The position numbers and the translations under genes are program-made. From Prochlorococcus marinus CUG1435 (lineage in GTDB: Bacteria; Cyanobacteriota; Cyanobacteriia; PCC-6307; Cyanobiaceae), in contig JAEPLP010000001.1 of NCBI GenBank assembly GCA_017644375.1, forward strand, positions 1,100,001 through 1,164,000: a stretch of 64,000 nucleotides of DNA. Reading direction: 5' to 3'. The notes beneath the pieces were generated by a model, which searched no databases, was not told the origin of the DNA, and worked only from the letters and a program-made list of their open reading frames with translations. Shown here in pieces: positions 40,468 to 50,012 of the stretch (positions within the stretch are counted from its first letter, which is position 1; every line of letters begins with the position of its first letter).

Positions 40468-41472
40468 GTGAGTAAGAACATTAAGGGTTTAGTCCTAATA
40501 ACAGGAACAACTTCAGGAGTTGGATTAAATACTCTAAAACCTCTATTAAGATTTGGATGGGAGGTTATAGCGGTTAATCGATCAAATAAAAGAGCTACAA
40601 AAATAGCTGAGGAATTCTTGACAGAAGAGGAAATTAAAAATGTTAACTTTATAGAAATAGATCTTTCTAACTTGGATGATGTGAGAAAAGGTTGCAAAGA
40701 AATATTAGAAAGATTTAAAAAACCAATAAATTCTCTTATTTGTAATGCGGCAGTTTATAAGCCGAGACTAAAGAGACCTGAAAGATCTCCTCAGGGTTTT
40801 GAAAACTCTATGGCAGTAAATCATTTTGGTCATTTTCTTATGATAAACCTTCTTATCGAAAATATTTTATCTTCAGAAAGAGAAATTGTTTTAAATGGCA
40901 AATCTACGGTATTCAAGCCGAGAATAACAGTATTGGGGACTGTTACGGCTAATTATTCAGAACTTGGAGGAAGGATCCCGATCCCTGCTCCAGCTGATTT
41001 GGGAGATTTATCTGGATTTAAAAATGGTTTTTTATCTCCAATAAGTATGGCAAATGGAAAGAAATTCAAACCTGGCAAGGCTTATAAGGATAGTAAACTT
41101 TGTAATATGGTAACCGTTCAGGAATTATCAAAAAGATATCCTGAAGAGAAAATTATTGTAAATTCTCTATATCCTGGATGTGTTGCTGATACAAAACTTT
41201 TTAGAGATACTCCTTGGTTATTTAGATTCCTTTTCCCGATCTTTCAAAAATTCATAACAAAAGGATATGTTTCACAAAGATTGGCAGGGGAGAGGGTCGC
41301 TCAAGTGGCAACTTATAAAGAATTTGCTAAACCATCAGTCCATTGGAGCTGGGGTAATCGACAAAAAACTGGTAGAAAAGCTTTTTCTCAAAAGTTGTCA
41401 AAAAGAATAATTGATACGAAGACTTCTAAACAAACTTATGATCTAACAAGCAAATTGGTTGGATTAGATTAA
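40468..41472 (+). CDS. por: Light-dependent protochlorophyllide reductase (LPOR)
   Basis: 334 aa SDR-fold enzyme that reduces protochlorophyllide in the light with NADPH. The glycine loop TGTTSGVG, NAAVY and the catalytic YKDSK (Tyr/Lys) are present, as is the C-terminal HWSWGNR segment. The start is GTG. It is convergent with chlL, 6 nt apart, so light-dependent and dark-operative enzymes for the same reaction sit side by side. Confidence 0.97.
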   Translation: MSKNIKGLVLITGTTSGVGLNTLKPLLRFGWEVIAVNRSNKRATKIAEEFLTEEEIKNVNFIEIDLSNLDDVRKGCKEILERFKKPINSLICNAAVYKPRLKRPERSPQGFENSMAVNHFGHFLMINLLIENILSSEREIVLNGKSTVFKPRITVLGTVTANYSELGGRIPIPAPADLGDLSGFKNGFLSPISMANGKKFKPGKAYKDSKLCNMVTVQELSKRYPEEKIIVNSLYPGCVADTKLFRDTPWLFRFLFPIFQKFITKGYVSQRLAGERVAQVATYKEFAKPSVHWSWGNRQKTGRKAFSQKLSKRIIDTKTSKQTYDLTSKLVGLD

Positions 41473-41478
41473 TTTAGA

Positions 41479-42366
<888 letters not shown>

Positions 42367-42510
42367 TTAAAGCTTAAAACACATTATTATTTATATTCTT
42401 GCAGCGTAGATACACATGAAATATATTTCTAAACAAATATTTATTTAATTGTATTAAAAGTGGGTAATATGTTCTTATAACTGAATTTTTAGGATTAAAT
42501 CTTTTAGATT

Positions 42511-42528
42511 ATGAGTGAAAATACTCAT
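42511..42528 (-). terminator. Hairpin between chlB and chlL
   Basis: ATGAGT (42511-42516), six-base loop, ACTCAT (42523-42528). On the coding (minus) strand it lies about 30 nt past the chlB stop. No U-run follows, so processing or partial attenuation of the chlN-chlB message before chlL is as likely as termination. Confidence 0.35.
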
Positions 42529-42556
42529 GACTTAATTATAATTTACTAGTACAAAT

Positions 42557-44128
42557 TTAACTGAAATATGCTTTAGCATCGTAAAGAGTTTCATCGCTTA
42601 TCTCTGGAATTCCTCTCAAGATTGCGTATTTTTCAGTATTTGTTTTAACTTTACCTCTTACAAAAAATGGAACTTTTGTTAATTCAGCTCTACCAGATTC
42701 AGTCCAGATAATTCCTTCTTTACTATTTTTTTCTTTTTTCTCCTCAGAATTTAAAATGTTATTTGTGTTTGTCGCTGTATGCCCTAAATGGCTTTGATGA
42801 CCATCAACAAACTCAAAGTCATGTTTGAACATATCAATAAGATGCTCTTCTAAGCCCATCATTAGGGGATGTACCCAGTCATCAAAAATCACATTTGCTC
42901 CTTCCCATCCCATTTGAGGGCTATATCTTGCAGGAACATCTTGAACATGCATTGGAGTACTAATTACTGAGCATGGAATTCCGAGTCTTTTTGCACTATG
43001 CCTTTCCATTTGGGTCCCTAAAACTAGTTCAGGGGCGGTCTTTTTCATGGCATCTTCCACTTCTAGATAATTGTTAGTTATCAGAGCTTCTACATTTAGA
43101 TCTTTTGCAGTAGCTCTTACTTGCCTAGCCATCTCCCTGCTGTATGTTCCAAGACCCACTACTTCAAAACCCAATTCTTCCTTAGCAATTTTGGCTGCTG
43201 CAATTGCATGTGTTCCATCACCAAAAATAAAAACTCTTTTACCAGTTAGATAATTAGAGTCAACTGATTTTGAGTACCAAGGAAGTTTTGATTTATTTTC
43301 TAATTCTTCTTTATTCGTTAAAGGAAGATCTAATTTTTCATGAACTTCATTTATAAATTCAATTGTATTTTTTATTCCAATAGGAATAGTATTCGTATAT
43401 TCCATTCCAAAGTTCCGTTTAAGCCACTCACATGAAGCTTCAGCAATTTCTTGATAAAGACAGATATTAATTTCAGCATCAATTAGTCTTTCAATATCAT
43501 CAGGACTAGCACCTAATGGAGCAACTACGTTTGTATCTATACCTTGTTCCGAAAGGATGCGTTGGATTTCGATTACATCATCTCTGCATCTAAATCCTAG
43601 TAATGAAGGGCCAAGTATATTAACTTTTGGTCTCCTACCTAATTCCCTCCACCTAAGGGGATTTATTTTGTCTGAAGAACTTACTTTTTCTTTTAAAAGG
43701 GTTCTTGTTAGTTGATAAAAGGTTTCTGAGGCCCCCCAATTTTCTTTCTTGCTATAAGCAGGTAATTCAAGATTAACAATCGGCATATCAAACCCCATCC
43801 CTTTTGCAAGTGCTCCAGGTTGGTCTTGGATAAGTTCTGCTGTACAACTTTCTCCGACTAAAAGAGTTTTGGGTTTGAATCGTTCAACCGCTTCCTTAAT
43901 ATTTTTCTTCACTAATTCTGCTGTATCGCCTCCAAGGTCTCTAGCCTGAAAAGTTGTATAAGTTACTGGAGGCCTTTGCCCCCTCCTCTCGATCATGGTA
44001 AAGAGAAGATCTGCATATGTATCTCCTTGGGGGGCATGAAGCACATAATGAATGTCTTTCATTGACGAGGCAATTCTCATAGCACCAACATGTGGTGGTC
44101 CTTCATACGTCCAAAGAGTTAATTCCAT
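42557..44128 (-). CDS. chlB: Dark-operative protochlorophyllide reductase subunit B
   Basis: 523 aa NifK-like subunit. The N-terminus [16 protein letters not shown] is the family start. It binds substrate and one cluster with ChlN. A linker near 410-455 precedes the conserved C-terminal domain with [12 protein letters not shown]. It begins 5 nt after chlN. Confidence 0.98.
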   Translation of the reverse strand: MELTLWTYEGPPHVGAMRIASSMKDIHYVLHAPQGDTYADLLFTMIERRGQRPPVTYTTFQARDLGGDTAELVKKNIKEAVERFKPKTLLVGESCTAELIQDQPGALAKGMGFDMPIVNLELPAYSKKENWGASETFYQLTRTLLKEKVSSSDKINPLRWRELGRRPKVNILGPSLLGFRCRDDVIEIQRILSEQGIDTNVVAPLGASPDDIERLIDAEINICLYQEIAEASCEWLKRNFGMEYTNTIPIGIKNTIEFINEVHEKLDLPLTNKEELENKSKLPWYSKSVDSNYLTGKRVFIFGDGTHAIAAAKIAKEELGFEVVGLGTYSREMARQVRATAKDLNVEALITNNYLEVEDAMKKTAPELVLGTQMERHSAKRLGIPCSVISTPMHVQDVPARYSPQMGWEGANVIFDDWVHPLMMGLEEHLIDMFKHDFEFVDGHQSHLGHTATNTNNILNSEEKKEKNSKEGIIWTESGRAELTKVPFFVRGKVKTNTEKYAILRGIPEISDETLYDAKAYFS

Positions 44129-44133
44129 AGTTT

Positions 44134-45399
<1,266 letters not shown>

Positions 45400-45547
45400 T
45401 CAAGAGCTTATATTTCAAGCTTGCATAAACTTTTTAATTTAAGAAAGTAATTAATAAGTTCTCTTACAAAATGAACACATTTAAAAAACTTATATGAATG
45501 TTTAAATACTTAAATGGGAATTATGAAAAAAACTTTTTGGGCGTATT

Positions 45548-45916
45548 TTAATTTCTGTAGAAGGAATTTCCTTGACTTGTTTTTGAGATTTTCCATACAT
45601 TTCTAGCTATTTTCGTTGCTAATAATCCTGCTCTTTCTAACTTAGATTTTCCGGGCTTTGCTCCAATTAAAGCTGTCACTTCTGAAGTGGTTAAAGGAGC
45701 TCCAGTATTTATAGCTAATTGCGTTAACTCCAATCTATCTCTAAGGTTCTTAAGATTTACCTTCTCGATTTTATCTTCTTCTAACCAACTAAAAGATGGA
45801 TCTTTCTGAGATAATTTTTGCATCAAGCTTAGGCTGACTAATCCAAGAGTTTGATCAGGAGTTAATTCTTTTTCAGTGCCAGAAACATTTGGTTCTTTTT
45901 TTTGAGAAGTTCCCAT
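45548..45916 (-). CDS. Unrecognised 122-aa protein upstream of chlN
   Basis: 122 aa, soluble, mostly helical. The N-terminal 20 residues are polar; a helical middle part (LGLVSLSLMQKLS, SWLEEDKIEKV) and a basic C-terminal helix (LLATKIARNVWKISK) follow. TSEVTALIGAKPGKSKLERAG could be a winged or HTH-like element, but I cannot place it in a family. It lies between the DPOR genes and the divergent csoS1D, so it may belong to either system or neither. Confidence 0.65.
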   Translation of the reverse strand: MGTSQKKEPNVSGTEKELTPDQTLGLVSLSLMQKLSQKDPSFSWLEEDKIEKVNLKNLRDRLELTQLAINTGAPLTTSEVTALIGAKPGKSKLERAGLLATKIARNVWKISKTSQGNSFYRN

Positions 45917-46013
45917 AAAAATGCATATCTTTTACTTGAAGTTATCGTTTTGTGGGAAGCATGCAAGTAAATTTAATGGAAAAAATGAACCATTATCCGT
46001 TATAGTCGCGTGA

Positions 46014-46784
46014 ATGGAACCAACTTCTAGTTTAAACAGAGGGGAACGAAAGAAAGGGAGTTCTCTTGTCACAGGATCTGAGGTGCAATCTCAGGCTAGT
46101 GGTGCAAGCTGTTTTATTACAACTGACTCAGAAAAGTCTTTGGTATCCAGACAAGCAAGTCAAGTAGAACAAATTGAGTTAAGAACATATGTTTTTTTAG
46201 ATTCTCTTCAGCCTCAATTGGCGGCATATATGGGAACTGTTAGTAGAGGTTTTTTACCAATCCCTGGAGATTCATGCCTATGGATGGAAGTTTCACCTGG
46301 GATGGCCGTGCATAGAGTCACTGATATTGCCTTAAAGGCTAGTAATGTAAGGCTTGGACAGATGATCGTTGAAAGAGCATTTGGTTCTCTTGCTCTTTAC
46401 CATAAAGATCAAAGTACTGTTTTGCATTCCGGGGATGTTGTTCTAGATGCTATTGGTAGTGAAGTTAGAAAAAGAACCAAACCTTCAACGAGTTGGACAG
46501 AAGTTATTCGAGCAATTACTCCAGATCATGCTGTTTTAATTAATAGACAAAACAGAAGTGGATCAATGATTCAATCTGGAATGAGCATGTTTATATTAGA
46601 AACTGAACCAGCTGGGTATGTCTTAAAAGCAGCAAATGAAGCAGAAAAAGCATCAAATATAACTGTTGTTGATGTAAAGGCAGTTGGCGCTTTCGGTAGA
46701 TTAACTCTCGCTGGGAAAGAAGGAGATGTAGAAGAAGCAGCGGCCGCTGCTATAAGAGCAATTGATGAAATTTCAAATTATTGA
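46014..46784 (+). CDS. csoS1D: Tandem-BMC carboxysome shell protein
   Basis: 256 aa. The first 50 residues are polar and low in structure. Two BMC folds follow (about 50-145 and 150-256). CsoS1D trimers with gated pores were described from Prochlorococcus MED4. The gene sits just outside the main cso operon, separated from csoS1 by rdgB and the 327-bp leader region, as in other Prochlorococcus. Confidence 0.95.
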   Translation: MEPTSSLNRGERKKGSSLVTGSEVQSQASGASCFITTDSEKSLVSRQASQVEQIELRTYVFLDSLQPQLAAYMGTVSRGFLPIPGDSCLWMEVSPGMAVHRVTDIALKASNVRLGQMIVERAFGSLALYHKDQSTVLHSGDVVLDAIGSEVRKRTKPSTSWTEVIRAITPDHAVLINRQNRSGSMIQSGMSMFILETEPAGYVLKAANEAEKASNITVVDVKAVGAFGRLTLAGKEGDVEEAAAAAIRAIDEISNY

Positions 46785-46791
46785 TAATTTT

Positions 46792-47376
46792 CTAATTTAA
46801 ACCAATTTCTTTTTTGAGGTAAGGGGACATAATTTTGGCAGCTTTACCTCTACTACCTAATTTATTTAATTGTGATTGTGAGAGCTCACCGTAAACACAG
46901 TTAGACTCTTTTACCCAAAAAATAGATTCGAATTCCCCGTTTGGATATTTGGGGTTCTTAAGAATTTCTCCCCAGCATATTCCTGTTGTATCTTTAACTA
47001 AGTTTCCTGAGGGATCGCACAAAACCATACAACTTATAAATCTTGCACTCCTATAAGGACTATCAGAAAGTTCATTAATTAATTTTTTAATTTTCTCATC
47101 ATTAGTTTTGGCATATCGAGCAGAATAAATTCCTGGCCGACCATCTAAAACATCTACTTCAAGACCCGAGTCATCAGCTAATGCCCAAGTTTTAGTCTCT
47201 AAAGCAGCTGCTTTTGCTTTTAGAAGTGCATTCTCAAAATATGTGTTTCCAGTCTCTTCGACATTTAAATATTCTGGTTGCTTCTGAACCTTTAAAGACA
47301 AAACATCCAGCATCTCTGAAATTTCAGATACTTTTCTTTGATTGCCACTAGCAATAGTTAGAACTGGAAGGTTCAA
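46792..47376 (-). CDS. rdgB: XTP/dITP diphosphatase (RdgB/HAM1 family)
   Basis: 194 aa. It removes non-canonical purine nucleotides (dITP, XTP) from the pool. TIASGNQRKVSEI at the N-terminus, ALADDSGLEVDVLDGRPGI and the C-terminal SRGKA segment are diagnostic. It lies inside the carboxysome neighbourhood on the opposite strand, convergent with csoS1D. Confidence 0.95.
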   Translation of the reverse strand: MNLPVLTIASGNQRKVSEISEMLDVLSLKVQKQPEYLNVEETGNTYFENALLKAKAAALETKTWALADDSGLEVDVLDGRPGIYSARYAKTNDEKIKKLINELSDSPYRSARFISCMVLCDPSGNLVKDTTGICWGEILKNPKYPNGEFESIFWVKESNCVYGELSQSQLNKLGSRGKAAKIMSPYLKKEIGLN

Positions 47377-47440
47377 AATAACAAATAAATTTATTGTGAA
47401 TATTATCTTACTTCAAAGCTTGATACGGAGACAGGAAAGG

Positions 47441-47454
47441 TTGAACATTCCACA
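47441..47454. repeat. 14-bp direct repeat, copy 1 (csoS1 leader)
   Basis: TTGAACATTCCACA, followed by TAGACA eight nucleotides later. Identical to copy 2 at 47672-47685. Confidence 0.8.
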
Positions 47455-47579
47455 CCTGTGTAGACAGGGCCTGCCTCGTACGGAAATAACATAATGTAAA
47501 TTTTTTCTTAACACAACAGTATGTTTTGATGCACTAACTAATTTGCATAAGTATTGACATATCAATAGTACCAAGGGTG

Positions 47580-47594
47580 ATAAGTTTAACTTAT
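47580..47594. promoter_or_regulatory. Perfect palindrome with LysR-type T-N11-A spacing
   Basis: ATAAGTT-T-AACTTAT, 110 bp upstream of csoS1. The T-N11-A core fits LysR/CbbR-type operators, which often control Rubisco operons. No regulator gene is adjacent. Confidence 0.4.
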
Positions 47595-47671
47595 GAATGA
47601 TAGAAAAAACATTAATGGAGATTTTGTCGAAAACGCTTGACTTATAAGTACTTAATGAAGCATTCTTCGAA

Positions 47672-47685
47672 TTGAACATTCCACA
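47672..47685. repeat. 14-bp direct repeat, copy 2 (adjacent to csoS1 start)
   Basis: TTGAACATTCCACA, with TAGACA ending directly at the csoS1 ATG (47704). Paired with copy 1 at 47441-47454. Confidence 0.8.
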
Positions 47686-47703
47686 TTTAGTATTTAGTAG
47701 ACA

Positions 47704-48015
47704 ATGGCTACAGAAACAATGGGTATCGCTCTCGGCATGATCGAGACACGCGGACTTGTACCTGCAATCGAAGCAGCAGACGCAATGACAAAGGCAGCAG
47801 AAGTTCGCCTTATTGGTCGTGAATTCGTAGGTGGCGGTTATGTCACAGTATTAGTTAGAGGCGAAACAGGCGCAGTTAACGCAGCTGTAAGAGCTGGTGC
47901 TGATGCTTGTGAAAGAGTTGGTGACGGTTTAGTTGCAGCTCACATTATTGCTCGTCCTCATAGAGAAGTTGAACCTGCTCTTGGTAACGGTGAATTTCTT
48001 GGTCAAAAGGACTAA
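47704..48015 (+). CDS. csoS1: Carboxysome shell hexamer protein
   Basis: 103 aa single BMC-domain protein forming the facets of the alpha-carboxysome. The family sequence is intact: MGIALGMIETRGLVPAIE, VTVLVRGETGAVNAAV and IIARPHREVEPAL. The first 120 nt are about 50% G+C against roughly 30% around it, with many C-ending codons, a mark of very high expression. It heads the Rubisco operon. Confidence 0.98.
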   Translation: MATETMGIALGMIETRGLVPAIEAADAMTKAAEVRLIGREFVGGGYVTVLVRGETGAVNAAVRAGADACERVGDGLVAAHIIARPHREVEPALGNGEFLGQKD

Positions 48016-48024
48016 TTAAGTAAC

Positions 48025-48044
48025 GCAAAATTTGTAAATTTTGC
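48025..48044 (+). other. Intercistronic hairpin between csoS1 and cbbL
   Basis: GCAAAATTT and AAATTTTGC flank a 2-nt centre (8-bp stem with 4-nt loop in practice). It lies 9 nt after the csoS1 stop. There is no U-run, so mRNA stabilisation or processing is more likely than termination. Confidence 0.6.
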
Positions 48045-48084
48045 ACAATAATTATTTTCCCTACACAGACCTAAATTTATCCTT

Positions 48085-49500
48085 ATGAGTAAGAAGTATG
48101 ATGCAGGGGTAAAGGAGTACAGAGATACCTACTGGACTCCTGAATATGTACCCCTAGACACCGATTTATTAGCCTGTTTCAAATGTACAGGTCAAGAAGG
48201 TGTTCCCAGAGAAGAAGTTGCAGCAGCTGTTGCCGCTGAATCTTCAACAGGTACTTGGTCAACAGTTTGGTCCGAGTTACTTACAGATTTAGAATTTTAT
48301 AAAGGACGTTGTTATCGAATCGAAGACGTTCCTGGAGATCCTGAAGCTTTTTATGCTTTTATTGCATATCCTTTAGATCTTTTTGAAGAAGGTTCTATTA
48401 CAAACGTATTAACATCTCTAGTAGGAAACGTTTTTGGATTTAAAGCTCTAAGACACTTACGTCTAGAAGATATTAGATTCCCAATCGCTTTCATCAAAAC
48501 TTGCGGCGGTCCACCAAATGGAATCGTAGTTGAAAGAGATCGTCTAAACAAATATGGAAGACCTCTTCTTGGTTGTACCATTAAACCTAAATTAGGATTG
48601 TCTGGTAAAAACTATGGTCGAGTTGTATATGAGTGCCTTAGAGGTGGTCTTGATTTAACGAAGGATGACGAGAATATAAACTCTCAGCCATTCCAACGTT
48701 GGAGAGAAAGATTTGAGTTTGTTGCAGAAGCAGTTAAACTTGCTCAACGAGAAACTGGAGAAGTTAAAGGTCACTATCTAAACTGTACTGCTAACACTCC
48801 TGAAGAACTCTACGAAAGAGCTGAATTTGCAAAAGAGCTAGATATGCCAATCATCATGCATGATTATATAACTGGTGGTTTTACTGCAAATACTGGATTA
48901 GCAAACTGGTGTCGTAAAAATGGCATGCTTCTTCATATTCATAGAGCGATGCATGCTGTTATTGATAGACATCCAAAACACGGTATCCATTTCAGGGTTC
49001 TAGCAAAATGTTTGAGACTCTCCGGAGGAGATCAATTACATACTGGAACAGTTGTTGGAAAACTAGAAGGTGATCGTCAAACAACTCTTGGTTACATAGA
49101 CAACTTAAGAGAGTCATTTGTTCCTGAAGATAGATCAAGAGGTAACTTCTTTGATCAAGATTGGGGTTCAATGCCAGGAGTATTTGCCGTCGCATCAGGT
49201 GGTATTCACGTATGGCATATGCCTGCACTCTTAGCAATTTTTGGAGATGATTCTTGTCTTCAGTTCGGTGGAGGAACACATGGTCATCCATGGGGTTCAG
49301 CCGCTGGAGCTGCAGCTAACAGAGTTGCTTTAGAAGCTTGTGTAAAAGCACGTAATGCTGGTCGCGAAATCGAAAAAGAGAGTAGAGACATTCTTATGGA
49401 AGCTGCTAAGCATAGTCCTGAATTAGCTATTGCTCTAGAAACTTGGAAGGAAATTAAGTTTGAGTTTGACACTGTCGACAAGCTTGATGTTCAGGGTTAA
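48085..49500 (+). CDS. cbbL: Form IA Rubisco large subunit
   Basis: 471 aa. It fixes CO2 onto RuBP inside the carboxysome. [15 protein letters not shown] carries the carbamylated lysine and metal ligands; [20 protein letters not shown] holds the catalytic lysine. The alpha-carboxysome context and the start [16 protein letters not shown] identify form IA. It is followed by a 9-bp-stem hairpin and then cbbS. Confidence 0.99.
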   Translation: MSKKYDAGVKEYRDTYWTPEYVPLDTDLLACFKCTGQEGVPREEVAAAVAAESSTGTWSTVWSELLTDLEFYKGRCYRIEDVPGDPEAFYAFIAYPLDLFEEGSITNVLTSLVGNVFGFKALRHLRLEDIRFPIAFIKTCGGPPNGIVVERDRLNKYGRPLLGCTIKPKLGLSGKNYGRVVYECLRGGLDLTKDDENINSQPFQRWRERFEFVAEAVKLAQRETGEVKGHYLNCTANTPEELYERAEFAKELDMPIIMHDYITGGFTANTGLANWCRKNGMLLHIHRAMHAVIDRHPKHGIHFRVLAKCLRLSGGDQLHTGTVVGKLEGDRQTTLGYIDNLRESFVPEDRSRGNFFDQDWGSMPGVFAVASGGIHVWHMPALLAIFGDDSCLQFGGGTHGHPWGSAAGAAANRVALEACVKARNAGREIEKESRDILMEAAKHSPELAIALETWKEIKFEFDTVDKLDVQG

Positions 49501-49514
49501 CTCAAGTTTCGGAA

Positions 49515-49537
49515 TTGAGGAGATTTATTCTCCTCAA
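49515..49537 (+). other. Intercistronic hairpin between cbbL and cbbS
   Basis: TTGAGGAGA (49515-49523), loop TTTAT, TCTCCTCAA (49529-49537): a perfect 9-bp stem 14 nt past the cbbL stop. A smaller hairpin, CTCGT-TTTT-ACGAG, follows at 49550-49563. Neither is followed by a clean U-run. Confidence 0.65.
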
Positions 49538-49589
49538 ACTTATTAAAATCTCGTTTTTACGAGTAATTTCATTCACATTTTGATTAATT

Positions 49590-49931
49590 ATGCCTTTCCA
49601 GAGCACAGTAAGCGACTATCAAACAGTTGCAACCCTGGAAACATTCGGTTTTTTACCACCGATGACCCAGGAAGAAATATATGACCAAATTGCGTACATA
49701 ATTGCTCAAGGTTGGAGTCCTGTTATTGAGCATGTTCATCCTAGTGGATGTATGCAAACTTATTGGTCTTATTGGAAACTCCCATTTTTTGGGGAAAAAG
49801 ATCTTAACTTGATCGTGAGCGAATTAGAGGCATGCCATAGAGCATACCCTGATCATCATGTAAGAATCATCGGATACGATGCTTACACTCAAAGTCAAGG
49901 AACAGCTTTTGTAGTTTTCCAAGGACGTTAA
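49590..49931 (+). CDS. cbbS: Rubisco small subunit
   Basis: 113 aa. The YQTVATLETFGFLPPM start and the SYWKLPFFGEKD segment are conserved in form I small subunits. It completes the L8S8 enzyme with CbbL. It is preceded by two hairpins and followed after 81 nt by csoS2. Confidence 0.98.
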   Translation: MPFQSTVSDYQTVATLETFGFLPPMTQEEIYDQIAYIIAQGWSPVIEHVHPSGCMQTYWSYWKLPFFGEKDLNLIVSELEACHRAYPDHHVRIIGYDAYTQSQGTAFVVFQGR

Positions 49932-50012
49932 AGCTACTTATCGTAGTTAATATCTTTCTCCAAAAAAATGTTTTGGAGAAAGTTTTTCAAAAGAGTTTCA
50001 CATTTGAAGATT

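Larger units (their letters stand above)
47377..47703 (+). promoter_or_regulatory. csoS1 promoter and leader region (327 bp)
   Basis: This is the longest gene-free stretch in the window. It contains a 14-bp direct repeat TTGAACATTCCACA (47441-47454 and 47672-47685); each copy is followed shortly by TAGACA, and the second TAGACA runs into the csoS1 ATG. It also holds palindromes ATAAGTTTAACTTAT (47580-47594) and ACTTATAAGT (47640-47649), and a TTGACA (47554-47559) 18-19 nt before a GATAA-type -10. An 88-codon minus-strand frame here looks spurious. Confidence 0.55.

Noticed and set aside
40338-40697. 119-aa minus-strand frame over the por start
   Set aside because: It overlaps two sense genes and shows no family features.
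47413-47679. 88-codon minus-strand frame in the csoS1 leader
   Set aside because: It covers the repeats and palindromes of the promoter region, has no protein-like domain, and its cysteine/arginine-rich end comes from repeat DNA.
48992-49481. Minus-strand frames within cbbL
   Set aside because: Antisense shadows of Rubisco, whose sense frame is full length.
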